Notes: generated by a model from the sequence alone, not told the origin. Shown: positions 32,599-41,064, numbered from the stretch's first letter. The stretch: 43,269 nt of DNA from SVFI01 sp045535935 (GCA_045535935.1 JAZSMO010000008.1:1-43269); one strand, 5' to 3'. Made by a program: numbers and translations.

Positions 32599-33783
32599 AT
32601 GGATAACGAAAATAAGAAAAAATTACCGAAATGGTTCTGTATTGCATGGAAAATCCTTGCGATTGCTCTCATACTTTTTGTGGATGTATTCTTTGGGTTG
32701 TATTTTTATCTCATAACCACAGCGATGGGACTTCATGTGGTACTTGCGACAATCAGTGCGTTTGTTATTCCGGCAATACTGATTCCGCTTATTTTGGTGA
32801 AAAATAAGAAAAGGGCTTTGAAAATCGAAGGGATTTTTCTGGCGGTATATTTGGCGGCGGTTTTTATTAATGTCGGTATCAATGCATACAATGAAAGCAT
32901 TACGATTGACACCTCGCCGAATATTGAAGTAAATGAATATCTGCCGTTTGACGAAACTTCAAAGATTGTGACACTTGACGGGGAGGCGAGTCTGAAACTG
33001 ACCGGCGACCTTCCGGTGTTGGACGGCGCAGCGGCGGTATTCCCGGTGTATTCGGCGTTTGTCAATGCGACCTATCCGGATACGGTAGAGCTTTACGACG
33101 GAACGTTTGAATACAACAATACGGTCGGTGGATATATGTTTTTGGCGGAAAAGCGGACAGACATTTTCTTTGGCGCATATCCGTCGGAAGAGCAGATCGC
33201 ATATGCAAAGGAGCTGGACACGGAATTTGAGTACACACCGATCGGCAGCGAGGCGTGTGTGTTCTTTGTACATAAGGATAATCCGATTGATTCTTTGACT
33301 GTAGAGCAGATACAGGGCATTTATTCCGGAGAAATTACCAATTGGAAGGAAGTCGGAGGGGCAAACGAAAAGATTGTTGCATTCCAGAGAAATGAGGGAA
33401 GCGGAAGCCAGAGTATGCTGGTGCGTTTTATGGACGGAAAACCGATTATGAAGGCGCCGAGTGAGCAAGTCAACGACCTGATGTCCGGGATTATTGAACG
33501 TGTGTCTGATTACAAGAGTACGACAGCGTCCATCGGATTTTCGTTCCGCTATTATGTGGAGGGAATCATTCAGAATCCGAACATCAAGGTGATCAGCATC
33601 GATGGCGTAGCGCCGACGGTGGAAAATATCAAAAACGGAAGATATCCGGTGGTTGGACCGCTGTATGCGGTTACTTACAAAGGGAATGACAATGAAAATG
33701 TAGATCGCCTGCTTGAGTGGGTACTGTCTGAGGAGGGACAGGAAATTATTGAAAAAACCGGTTATGCGGGGATTGCAAAATAA
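32599..33783 (+). CDS. Membrane-anchored PstS-like substrate-binding protein
   Basis: This 394-residue protein begins with three membrane helices (about residues 12-35, 38-62 and 75-95) instead of a signal peptide. A phosphate-binding-protein fold of about 290 residues follows, with FNAT-like SAFVNATYPDT, TVEQIQGIYSGEITNWKEVGG, AFQRNEGSGSQ (the oxyanion loop) and a C-terminal WVLSEEGQEII. It is not beside a pst permease. It may bind phosphate or a related anion outside the membrane as a sensor. AAGGAG precedes the ATG. Confidence 0.83.
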   Translation: MDNENKKKLPKWFCIAWKILAIALILFVDVFFGLYFYLITTAMGLHVVLATISAFVIPAILIPLILVKNKKRALKIEGIFLAVYLAAVFINVGINAYNESITIDTSPNIEVNEYLPFDETSKIVTLDGEASLKLTGDLPVLDGAAAVFPVYSAFVNATYPDTVELYDGTFEYNNTVGGYMFLAEKRTDIFFGAYPSEEQIAYAKELDTEFEYTPIGSEACVFFVHKDNPIDSLTVEQIQGIYSGEITNWKEVGGANEKIVAFQRNEGSGSQSMLVRFMDGKPIMKAPSEQVNDLMSGIIERVSDYKSTTASIGFSFRYYVEGIIQNPNIKVISIDGVAPTVENIKNGRYPVVGPLYAVTYKGNDNENVDRLLEWVLSEEGQEIIEKTGYAGIAK

Positions 33784-33811
33784 AATCTAAAAAAGTAAAG
33801 GAGAATGTATC

Positions 33812-34204
33812 ATGAAAGAAGTATATGAATTTTTAAAAAAAGCGGAAACCTACTATCTTGCAACAGTGGAAGGCGATCAGCCGAGAGTCCGTCCGTTCGG
33901 AACCGTGGATTTGTTTGAGGATAAAATCTATATTCAAACGGGACTTGTGAAAGAGGTTGCAAAACAAATGAATGCCAATCCTAAGGTTGAGATTTCAGCT
34001 ATGTGTGAAGGCAGATGGATCCGAGTGGCAGCAGAAGCGGTACTGGATGAACGCATTGAGGCTCAGAAACATATGCTTGATGCCTATCCGAATCTTCAGT
34101 CGATGTACCAGCCAGGAGATGGAAATACAGCGGTTTACTACTTGAAAAATGCAACCGCGCAGATTTGTTCTTTTACAGAGCCGCCGAAGACAATTACATT
34201 TTAA
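33812..34204 (+). CDS. Pyridoxamine 5'-phosphate oxidase-family flavoprotein
   Basis: This 130-residue split-barrel protein is of the PPOX/FMN-binding kind: FLKKAETYYLATVEGDQPRV near the start, RPFGTVDLFEDKIYIQTG, and ICSFTEPPKTITF at the end. Members bind FMN or F420 and reduce small molecules, and the reaction here is unknown. AAAGGAG precedes the ATG. It is followed by a strong terminator and then by the divergently controlled TetR operon. Confidence 0.88.
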   Translation: MKEVYEFLKKAETYYLATVEGDQPRVRPFGTVDLFEDKIYIQTGLVKEVAKQMNANPKVEISAMCEGRWIRVAAEAVLDERIEAQKHMLDAYPNLQSMYQPGDGNTAVYYLKNATAQICSFTEPPKTITF

Positions 34205-34216
34205 GAGCAGACCGGG

Positions 34217-34248
34217 GAGCAGATTCTTGTGGAATCTGCTCTTTTTTT
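34217..34248 (+). terminator. Rho-independent terminator after the PPOX gene
   Basis: GAGCAGATTC (34217-34226) pairs perfectly with GAATCTGCTC (34232-34241) over a five-base loop and is followed by seven T. Confidence 0.93.
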
Positions 34249-34251
34249 GTC

Positions 34252-34326
34252 AAAATGAAACGATGTTCATTTTAATTGTTGACAAAAACCGCGGGGTAAA
34301 TTAAAATGAAACCATATTCATTTTAA
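34252..34326 (+). promoter_or_regulatory. TetR operon promoter with two operators
   Basis: AAAATGAA-6-TTCATTTT occurs twice, at 34252-34273 and 34303-34324, with centres 51 bp apart (five helical turns). The promoter is TTGACA (34279-34284), a 17-base spacer and TAAAAT (34302-34307), so the second operator covers the -10 element and the first lies just upstream of -35. This is the classical layout for repression by the TetR protein encoded next. Confidence 0.85.
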
Positions 34327-34345
34327 GGCAAGAAAGGAACAGCGT

Positions 34346-35011
34346 ATGCCAAAAGTAACTGAGGAATATATTGCCAACAAGAAAAAGAAGATTGTGGATG
34401 CGGCCTATGAACTATGCTTGGAAAAGACAGTCAGTACAGTTACGATGCAGGATATTATCAACCGGACGGGATTAAGTCAGGGTGGAATTTATCGGTTTTA
34501 CAAAGATATCGATGAGATTTTTGCAGATATGCTTGCGGACATGCGGACACGCGTGACGATAAAGGAACGGCTGGATGAAATTCTTGCGCAGGAAGAGACG
34601 TTGTCTGCAGCAGAGGTGACATACCGTATTTTTGATATGTTGGCAGATTACATGGAGTCGGAGCTGATGGGGATTCAAAAAGTGGATTTTGAAATGTCGG
34701 TTCTTGCCATGAATGCGCCACACCGTGTGGAAAAGATTTTGAAAAGTGCCGGAGGCGTCGGGAATAAAGAATATTTGATGCATCGCGCAGCAGAGTTTTA
34801 TCAGAAAAAGGTAGCTACCGGTCAATTACAGGCGAAGGTTAGTCCGGAGGAACTGATTACATACATTTCATCCGCATATACGGGAATTCAAACATGTGCG
34901 ATTGTGTATCATTGTTACAATAAAAATCCGATTGCGCAGATGTATGATGTGCGGGCACAGCATAGGGTGCTGGCGAAAACTGTAAACTATCTTTTGGGAG
35001 CAGAGGAGTAA
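34346..35011 (+). CDS. TetR/AcrR family transcriptional repressor
   Basis: This 221-residue regulator has an N-terminal three-helix DNA-binding domain (about residues 8-55, with VTMQDIINRTGLSQGGIYRFYKD) and a helical ligand-binding domain with no recognisable inducer motif. It starts 22 bases after the second operator and probably represses itself and the hydrolase, TipAS and nitroreductase genes downstream. AAAGGAAC precedes the ATG. The inducer is unknown, but the operon suggests a toxic organic compound or antibiotic. Confidence 0.92.
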   Translation: MPKVTEEYIANKKKKIVDAAYELCLEKTVSTVTMQDIINRTGLSQGGIYRFYKDIDEIFADMLADMRTRVTIKERLDEILAQEETLSAAEVTYRIFDMLADYMESELMGIQKVDFEMSVLAMNAPHRVEKILKSAGGVGNKEYLMHRAAEFYQKKVATGQLQAKVSPEELITYISSAYTGIQTCAIVYHCYNKNPIAQMYDVRAQHRVLAKTVNYLLGAEE

Positions 35012-35026
35012 AAGGAGGAAATAAAG

Positions 35027-36094
35027 ATGAGCAAAGAGGTGAAGATACCAAATTACATAACAGGACCATATGCGGTCGGAACAGAAACCTTTTCGATTGC
35101 AGACTATGAAAGAACAGAAACTTTGGGATCGGGAGAAGGGCCGAGAAAGATTGCTGTGCGGATGTACTATCCGGCAAGTAAAAACAGTGTGGAAGGAAAA
35201 GAAAAAGCACCTATTTTTACAGAGAGGACATTACAGGAACTTCAGAAAACATTTCATTTTAAAATGCCGAAAGGTGAGTTGCCGGAGGCGGACTATTATG
35301 AGGGTGCAGCGCATGCGGAAGATCAGAAGTTTCCGCTTGTGATTTACAATCACGGTTATGGTGCGTATGCGGAGGCTAACACGTTTCTTTGTTGTGAATT
35401 GGCGTCAAACGGTTATGTTGTAGCGACAGTAGGACACGCATATGAAGCCGTGGCTAACGAGTATGAGGACGGAAGTTTTGATTTGATGGATAAAAACATA
35501 AATAAGTTCATGTATGGTAATTTCTTTGGATATTTGCGTTTGGTGATTGCGCAGACGAAATTGTTGAAAGCAAAGGGAACACCGGAAGAATTGTATGGAA
35601 CGTTTGATGTGTTTCAAAAGAAATATGGCAGCTATATGGTGGAACGTATTCAAGTTTGGGCGCAGGATACAATGTGTGTGGTCCGTGAACTTAGGGCAAG
35701 ATATGCGCAGTGGATTGATTTTTCCAAAGGCATTGGTGCGACCGGTCATTCGCTCGGAGGTGCTACGGCTTACTATTTGTGCCAACATGAAGAAGAGATT
35801 TCCTGCGGTGTCAATATCGACGGAAGTCTGTTTGGTAATTACGAGGGAATGGTGATGAAAAAGCCTTTCCTGCAGATTTGTTGCAAGGAAAATTACCCTA
35901 CGATGACAAGACCGCTTTTGGGAACGGAGGCGTTCGCGCGGTGTGAAGTTTTTGAAGACATGAAGCATCTCGGATTTTGTGATGTTAAATTTTTTATACC
36001 GGTAAAAATGATGGTCGGTAAGATGGATGGCATTGAGATGTATGAGCGATTGTCGGCGTGTCATTTTGAGGTGTTTGACAAATATTTGAAATAA
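35027..36094 (+). CDS. Alpha/beta hydrolase (PAF-acetylhydrolase-like)
   Basis: This 355-residue serine hydrolase has the nucleophile elbow GHSLGG with Ser242, an oxyanion-side YNHGYGAYAEANTFLC (107-122) and RMYYPA (45-50). This pattern matches platelet-activating-factor acetylhydrolase-like and dienelactone-type hydrolases. The probable acid is in the VNIDGS strand and the base in MKHLGF. No signal peptide is present, so it acts in the cytoplasm. It follows TetR by 15 bases with AAAGGAGG. Detoxification of an ester or lactone is inferred from the operon. Confidence 0.88.
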   Translation: MSKEVKIPNYITGPYAVGTETFSIADYERTETLGSGEGPRKIAVRMYYPASKNSVEGKEKAPIFTERTLQELQKTFHFKMPKGELPEADYYEGAAHAEDQKFPLVIYNHGYGAYAEANTFLCCELASNGYVVATVGHAYEAVANEYEDGSFDLMDKNINKFMYGNFFGYLRLVIAQTKLLKAKGTPEELYGTFDVFQKKYGSYMVERIQVWAQDTMCVVRELRARYAQWIDFSKGIGATGHSLGGATAYYLCQHEEEISCGVNIDGSLFGNYEGMVMKKPFLQICCKENYPTMTRPLLGTEAFARCEVFEDMKHLGFCDVKFFIPVKMMVGKMDGIEMYERLSACHFEVFDKYLK

Positions 36095-36117
36095 TACATT
36101 TGATGGGAGTGAAGAAT

Positions 36118-36513
36118 ATGGATTTTTCAGCATTTGATACAAAGAAAATGGATGAGTACGCAGCGCAGGCAAAGGCAAGCTGGGGCGATACGGATGCTTA
36201 CAAAGAGTACGAAAAGAAAACGGAAGGCTTAAGCAAAGAGAAGAAAAACGGGCTTGGCATCGAGATGATGGAGATTTTTAAGGAGTTCGGACAGTTGCTT
36301 CCGGCTAATCCGGAAGACGCACCGGTGCAGGCACAGGTGAAGAAACTGCAGGACTATATTACCGAGCATTTTTATACATGCACGGATGAAATCTTGGCTG
36401 GTCTCGGAAAGATGTACGCCGCAGGCGGAAGCATGACGGAAAACATCGACAAAGCCGGCGGAAAAGGTACGGCAAAGTTTGTTTCCGAAGCGATTGAAAT
36501 TTATTGTAAATAG
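36118..36513 (+). CDS. Stand-alone TipAS antibiotic-recognition domain protein
   Basis: This 131-residue protein consists of the TipAS domain, normally the C-terminal drug-binding half of MerR-type TipA regulators that capture thiopeptide antibiotics. The match includes WGDTDAYKEYEKKTEGLSKE, QVKKLQDYITEHFYTCTDEI and GLGKMYAAGGSMTENIDKAGG. The MerR DNA-binding half is absent, so it cannot regulate by itself. It could sequester a compound or share signals with the TetR protein. GGGAGTGAAG precedes the ATG at 36118. Confidence 0.88.
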   Translation: MDFSAFDTKKMDEYAAQAKASWGDTDAYKEYEKKTEGLSKEKKNGLGIEMMEIFKEFGQLLPANPEDAPVQAQVKKLQDYITEHFYTCTDEILAGLGKMYAAGGSMTENIDKAGGKGTAKFVSEAIEIYCK

Positions 36514-36587
36514 TACTTGAATAATATTTTAAATTAACTTACGCTAAATTCATGGATATCCGAATCAAAGAAAGAAAAGGAGAAAAC

Positions 36588-37355
36588 ATGAAGCAAAACG
36601 AGATGTTTTACGAGATGATTTTTAAGAGAAAGTCATTTCACATATTCAAGGACATTGGTTGCATTGTGCCGGAGCAACTTGAGGCGATAGAGGCGTTTTA
36701 TCAGAACGTGCAGCCGCTGGATGCAGATATAAAAACTGCAATGCGTATTGTGCCGTCCAAAGAGACGACCTGCAAGCGCGGACAGGAATATTGCATATTG
36801 CTTTACAGTGAGAAAAAGGGCGGTTATCTTCCGAATATCGGCTATATCGGACAGCAGCTCGATTTGTATCTGGCGTCGCAGGATATTGGTGCGTTGTGGT
36901 TCGGCATCGGAAAAGTCGATGAGTCGCAGTACGACGGGCTTGATTTTGTGATCATGATTGCGATTGCAAAGATGCCTGCGGAGAAGTTTCGGAAAGACAT
37001 GTTTAAGAGTAAGAGAAAACCGCTTTCGGAAATTTGGCTTAGTGAAGAATTTCAGGAGATTGGTAACATTGCCAGATTTGCACCGAGCGCCTGCAATACG
37101 CAGCCATGGAAAGTGGAAGAAGCAGACGGCGAGTTTTGGGTTTACCGTTACAAAAAGCCGGGGAAACGAGGAATTATGCCAGCAGATAAGGTTGCTTATT
37201 ACAACAGGATTGATATCGGAATTTACCTGTTATTTTTGGAAGTGTGCTTTGCGCATCACGGGATGGGATTTGACAGAGAGCTGTTTGCGGATAACGCCGC
37301 GGATGATTGCGAGCAGGTGCTTGTGGCGAAGTATACGGTGAAAAGGGATATGTAA
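36588..37355 (+). CDS. TM1586-type nitroreductase
   Basis: This 255-residue FMN-dependent oxidoreductase belongs to the TM1586 nitroreductase group. FKRKSFHIFKDIG is the N-terminal signature, GYIGQQLDLYLASQDIGALW the flavin-side helix, and FAPSACNTQPWKVEEADG the core motif. IDIGIYLLFLEVCFAHHG near the end is the family C-terminus. It likely reduces nitro or quinone compounds with NAD(P)H. AAAGGAG precedes the ATG at 36588. It closes the TetR-controlled operon and is followed by a perfect terminator. A decayed relative lies at 24913. Confidence 0.88.
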   Translation: MKQNEMFYEMIFKRKSFHIFKDIGCIVPEQLEAIEAFYQNVQPLDADIKTAMRIVPSKETTCKRGQEYCILLYSEKKGGYLPNIGYIGQQLDLYLASQDIGALWFGIGKVDESQYDGLDFVIMIAIAKMPAEKFRKDMFKSKRKPLSEIWLSEEFQEIGNIARFAPSACNTQPWKVEEADGEFWVYRYKKPGKRGIMPADKVAYYNRIDIGIYLLFLEVCFAHHGMGFDRELFADNAADDCEQVLVAKYTVKRDM

Positions 37356-37384
37356 AGGTCAAGGTTGTTTTGATAATAGTATGG

Positions 37385-37417
37385 GCCGTCCATTCAAAAG
37401 GGAATGGACGGCTGTTT
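37385..37417 (+). terminator. Rho-independent terminator of the TetR operon
   Basis: GCCGTCCATTC (37385-37395) pairs perfectly with GAATGGACGGC (37402-37412) and is followed by TGTTTT. Confidence 0.88.
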
Positions 37418-37449
37418 TACGTTCTGAAAACATATTTCAGCAAACTAGT

Positions 37450-37507
37450 CCGTAAGTATTTTTGTGATTTACGGTTGAGCTGACTATAGTTATAAATTCA
37501 ACCGTAA
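37450..37507 (+). promoter_or_regulatory. Alternative hairpins or operator repeats upstream of the MATE gene
   Basis: TTACGGTTGA (37469-37478) can pair with TCAACCGTAA (37498-37507, perfect 10 bp) or, through TTACGG, with CCGTAA at 37450-37455. The three copies of a CCGTAA half-site suggest a repressor-binding cluster or mutually exclusive RNA hairpins. They lie between the upstream terminator and the predicted MATE promoter. No known riboswitch is recognised. Confidence 0.5.
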
Positions 37508-37620
37508 GTCGCTCAATTATTTAGGGTTCTCATGATCAAAAAGCAGATACAAGTGGTATGATTTTGGGGACCTACTAAACTGTTAGAATTAAAAAGGTGG
37601 GCCACGAGAAGAATATCCCA

Positions 37621-37649
37621 TTGAAAATCTACTTTCTCTATGATATAGT
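37621..37649 (+). promoter_or_regulatory. Sigma-A promoter of the MATE gene
   Basis: TTGAAA (37621-37626), a 17-base spacer and TATAGT (37644-37649) lie 55 bases before the start codon. Confidence 0.65.
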
Positions 37650-37704
37650 GTGCAATGGTAAAAATATAAACGATAGAAATAACTACGAAAAAAGGAAGAA
37701 AAAA

Positions 37705-39042
37705 ATGAAAGATTTAACCAAGGGCTATCCGGCAAAGGTCATTATGATGTTTGCCATTCCGCTCATGTTCGGATCTATATTTCAGCAGTTTTATAATATG
37801 GCAGACAGCAAGATTGTCAGCACTTATGTCGGAACGGATGCGCTGGCAGCAGTCGGTGCGACGGCGGTTGTGTTTAACACGATGATTTTCTTTGTCAATG
37901 GTCTTACACAGGGATTTTCCATACTTATTGCAAACAGTTTCGGGGCAAAGGATATGCCGAGTCTTCGTAAGTTTGTTGCAGGAACGATTGTCTACACTGT
38001 GCTTGTGACAGTCATTATAACGGTGGCCGGGCTTATATTTATTGTTCCGCTCCTTGAACTTTTGCAGACGCCGCCGGAAATTATGGAAGCTGCGACGATA
38101 TATGTAAAGATTATCATTGCAGGTATGGCGACTTCATCCCTTTACAATATGTGTGCGAATGTGCTTCGAGCGGTCGGTGACAGCAAAAATCCGCTGTACT
38201 GCCTCATGGTGGCAGTCGTGACCAATATTGTCCTCGATATCTGGTTTGTGCGTGATCTTGAAATGGGAATTGCAGGCGCAGCTTACGCTACTGTCATTGC
38301 GCAAGCGCTGTCAGGAAGCTTATGTCTATTGATTATTTTGTTTAAGTTTAAGGAAATTTTACCGCATAAGGATGACTGGAAGTTTGAAAAAGAACGTTAT
38401 AAAAATCTGTTTACGACCGGAATTTCCATGGCACTGATGGGATGTATTGTCCATGTGGGGACAATTGTTTTGCAGGGAGCCATCAATGGTCTCGGAACGG
38501 ATATCGTGGCGGCGCATACAGCTTCCAGACGTGTTTTTGACGTGATGTCGGTGATTCTTTACACGGTTGGTATTGCAATGACGACATACGCAAGTCAGAA
38601 TATGGGAGCAGGCAAACCTATGCGTGTGCGTCAGGGAGTACGCCATGCAAATTTGATTGCGACGGGATTTACGACAATATTAATTGCCTTTTGTTACCTG
38701 CTTGGTGAGCCATTGCTAATATGGGTGACAGCTACGGACAACCGGGCGATTGTTGATGCGTCAGTAATGTATTTAAAGGTTAGTGTTTGGTTTTTCTATG
38801 TGCTCGGACCGCTCTTTGTCATGCGCTGTGCGCTGCAGGGAATGGGTAGAAAGATTATTCCGCTGTTTTCCAGCTTGATGGAGATGGTTGTAAAAGTATT
38901 GTCTGCAAGCTTTTTGGTGCCTGCACTGGCGTATCTGGGTGTTGCACTGACAGAACCGATCAGTTGGATCGTGATGATTATTCCGTTGATCGTGGCGTAC
39001 TTTGTAAAGCCGCCGGAGAAAATGTATGAATCAAAAGAATAG
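37705..39042 (+). CDS. MATE family efflux transporter
   Basis: This 445-residue protein has about twelve membrane helices in two related halves and is a MATE-type sodium- or proton-coupled multidrug exporter. PAKVIMMFAIPLMFGSIFQQFYNMADSKIVSTYVG-type helix 1-2 sequence, ANVLRAVGDSKNPLY and MRCALQGMGRKIIPLFSS are hallmarks. The ATG at 37705 is chosen because AAAGGAAG lies just upstream; a longer frame from 37597 covers the promoter. A UUCG-loop terminator follows. Drug range cannot be told from the sequence. Confidence 0.93.
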   Translation: MKDLTKGYPAKVIMMFAIPLMFGSIFQQFYNMADSKIVSTYVGTDALAAVGATAVVFNTMIFFVNGLTQGFSILIANSFGAKDMPSLRKFVAGTIVYTVLVTVIITVAGLIFIVPLLELLQTPPEIMEAATIYVKIIIAGMATSSLYNMCANVLRAVGDSKNPLYCLMVAVVTNIVLDIWFVRDLEMGIAGAAYATVIAQALSGSLCLLIILFKFKEILPHKDDWKFEKERYKNLFTTGISMALMGCIVHVGTIVLQGAINGLGTDIVAAHTASRRVFDVMSVILYTVGIAMTTYASQNMGAGKPMRVRQGVRHANLIATGFTTILIAFCYLLGEPLLIWVTATDNRAIVDASVMYLKVSVWFFYVLGPLFVMRCALQGMGRKIIPLFSSLMEMVVKVLSASFLVPALAYLGVALTEPISWIVMIIPLIVAYFVKPPEKMYESKE

Positions 39043-39052
39043 TGCCTTAGCT

Positions 39053-39084
39053 ACGGGATAAGTCTTCGGATTTATCCCGTTTTT
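39053..39084 (+). terminator. Rho-independent terminator with TTCG tetraloop after MATE
   Basis: A 12-bp stem with one G-U pair (39053-39064 with 39069-39080) closes the very stable TTCG loop and is followed by TTTTTG. Confidence 0.93.
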
Positions 39085-39167
39085 GCGCTTGTATTGACTG
39101 GGAGTGGGTTAGTGTTTAAAATGGAGAGGAGGGGATTTGGGGATTTTCTTAAGAGGTAAAAAGAAAA

Positions 39168-39665
39168 ATGAAAAACATGAATAGAAAAGCGCATTTGCCG
39201 CTGTTCGGTGTTGGACCTATCATAGTATTCGGACAGTTTTTGTTTACGGGAATTTCCATTGTTATATCCTATGTATTTGAATGGAGTTATTTAAAATTTG
39301 ATATTTTGAATATTCCAATGAAAGTAATAGGGATTATCCTAATTTTTTTAGGGTTCTATCTGGATTATAGCGCTAAGAAAAAATCGAAACTATTCGAGAA
39401 TGTTGCCGATAACAAACTTATTGTTGATGGGATTTATGGTATAGTCAGAAATCCCGTTTATAGTGGAGCGTTTACAGCCTGTATCGGTGCTGTATGTTTA
39501 ACTAACAAGCTTGAATTATTTGCGGTAATTGTTGTGTGTTGGATATATATGACTATATTCTTGATAGCGACAGAAGAAAAGTGGCTTAGAGAGTTATATG
39601 GTCAAGAATATATTGATTATTGTAAAAGAGTTAATAGATGTATTCCGTGGTTTCCCAGAAAATAG
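39168..39665 (+). CDS. Isoprenylcysteine carboxyl methyltransferase-family membrane protein
   Basis: This 165-residue protein has about four membrane helices and the ICMT/phospholipid-methyltransferase C-terminal motif VDGIYGIVRNPVYSG, followed by EEKWLRELYGQEYIDYCKRV. These residues bind S-adenosylmethionine in the family. Bacterial members methylate lipids or small membrane compounds; the substrate is unknown. AAGAGG precedes the ATG. It overlaps no gene but is close to the next membrane protein, which suggests co-transcription. Confidence 0.85.
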   Translation: MKNMNRKAHLPLFGVGPIIVFGQFLFTGISIVISYVFEWSYLKFDILNIPMKVIGIILIFLGFYLDYSAKKKSKLFENVADNKLIVDGIYGIVRNPVYSGAFTACIGAVCLTNKLELFAVIVVCWIYMTIFLIATEEKWLRELYGQEYIDYCKRVNRCIPWFPRK

Positions 39666-39685
39666 ATAAAGTAAAGGAAGCGCAA

Positions 39686-39982
39686 ATGATTGGAGAACAG
39701 AATATGAAAAATGCAATTAATAGAATAAGAATAATATTTAAAATATCTCTCTTGATTTATCCGATTACTATTGCCATAGCAGTATTTCTCGGTACAGCAT
39801 ATGGAATAGATTCCGGCTGGGCTATGCCGGCTATGAGCGACGGGGAATTAATGTATGGCTTGCCTGCAATCTGGAGTTATTTGATTTTGATTGTATGGAG
39901 CTTTGCTATTGTTTATGTACTTGTTTTGATTTTTCAAGTGAGCTATATAATCGGTGCGTTAATTGCGAAGATAAGGAAATGA
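39686..39982 (+). CDS. Small two-helix membrane protein
   Basis: This 98-residue protein has two membrane helices (about residues 15-37 and 63-90) linked by a short segment with GIDSGWAMPAMSDGE. I do not recognise the family. The ATG at 39686 has AAAGGAAG eight bases upstream; a longer frame from 39638 overlaps the preceding gene without a ribosome site. It lies between a methyltransferase and a transglutaminase-like gene in one transcriptional direction. Confidence 0.65.
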   Translation: MIGEQNMKNAINRIRIIFKISLLIYPITIAIAVFLGTAYGIDSGWAMPAMSDGELMYGLPAIWSYLILIVWSFAIVYVLVLIFQVSYIIGALIAKIRK

Positions 39983-40000
39983 AATTAATGGAGGTTAGCC

Positions 40001-40615
40001 ATGGGTATCACGTTGTCCGAGGGTAACATAGATGAATATTTAAAAGAAGATGCTGTAATTGATTTCGGAAACGAAAACATCACTCGGCTCGCAGATGAAT
40101 TATATCAAGAAGCGGCTAGTGAAGTGGAGTACATAAGAAAAGCATACGAATTTGTGAGAGATCATATTTCACATTCGGCAGACATAAATGAGGACGTTCT
40201 GACATGTTGCGCATCGGAAGTTTTAAAAGCAGGACATGGGATTTGTTTTGCAAAGTCGCACTTGCTGGCTGCTTTGTTGCGCTATAAATCTATTCCGGCA
40301 GGATTTTGTTATCAAAAGCTAATTTTAGATGATGATACTGCGCCTGTCCTGATTTATCACGGGCTAAACGGAGTATATATCAATGAATATAAAAAGTGGA
40401 TACGCCTTGACGCAAGGGGAAACAAAGAAGGTGTGAATGCGCAGTTCTCATTAGACAAAGAGTACCTCGCATTTCCTGTCCGGTCGGAAAAAGGCGAGGA
40501 AGATGGATTTACAATTTATCCGAATCCGGATAAGAAAGTGTTAGAGCGATTGAGAAAATACAAGACCAGGACAGAGCTTTGGGAAGATTTGCCGACGGAG
40601 TTGGAAGAAAGATGA
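40001..40615 (+). CDS. Transglutaminase-like domain protein
   Basis: This 204-residue cytoplasmic protein has the papain-like transglutaminase core. The catalytic cysteine is in AGHGICFAKSHLLAALLRY, the histidine in IYHGLNGVYINE, and the aspartate in KWIRLDARGN. Such bacterial proteins are usually predicted cysteine proteases or peptide-cleaving enzymes. GGAGGT precedes the ATG. Its stop overlaps the next start by four bases (ATGA). Confidence 0.88.
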   Translation: MGITLSEGNIDEYLKEDAVIDFGNENITRLADELYQEAASEVEYIRKAYEFVRDHISHSADINEDVLTCCASEVLKAGHGICFAKSHLLAALLRYKSIPAGFCYQKLILDDDTAPVLIYHGLNGVYINEYKKWIRLDARGNKEGVNAQFSLDKEYLAFPVRSEKGEEDGFTIYPNPDKKVLERLRKYKTRTELWEDLPTELEER

Positions 40616-41064
40616 TTTTGATAACAAAAGCACAGAAGGAAGATTTGGAAAACATACTAAAGCTGCAATATTTGGCTTACCAAAGCGAGGCGAAACTCTT
40701 TGGGAATACGGACATTCCGCCTTTAAAACAGACGATAGAAGAAGTGTATGAAGAATTACGAAAAGGGACGATTTTAAAAGCAGTGGATGACGCAGGGGAG
40801 ATAATAGGCTCTGTCAGAGCGCATCAGGAGGACGGAACTATTTATATCGGTAAATTAATGGTTCACCCTGACATGCAAAAGAGGGGAATCGGAACAAGTC
40901 TTCTTGAGAAAATTGAAAAGGAGTATCCGGGCCGAAGATATGAACTCTTTACCAGTACAAAAAGTGTGAGTAATATAAGGTTGTATGAACGACAGGGATA
41001 TAAAATTTTCAAACAAGAGGCGGTGTCTGAGGAGCTGCAATTTGTGTATTTGGAGAAGGGTTGA
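40612..41064 (+). CDS. GNAT family N-acetyltransferase
   Basis: This 150-residue acetyltransferase carries the acetyl-CoA site IGKLMVHPDMQKRGIGTSLLEKIE and the C-terminal NIRLYERQGYKIF typical of GNAT enzymes. The acceptor is unknown. The ATG at 40612 is chosen because it overlaps the previous stop as ATGA with a GGAAG nearby; an earlier frame start at 40579 lies inside the previous gene. Confidence 0.9.
   Translation: MILITKAQKEDLENILKLQYLAYQSEAKLFGNTDIPPLKQTIEEVYEELRKGTILKAVDDAGEIIGSVRAHQEDGTIYIGKLMVHPDMQKRGIGTSLLEKIEKEYPGRRYELFTSTKSVSNIRLYERQGYKIFKQEAVSEELQFVYLEKG

Noticed and set aside
37508..37620. Possible transposase fragment on the minus strand before the MATE gene
   Set aside because: Short frames there contain several stops and no recognisable transposase motif.
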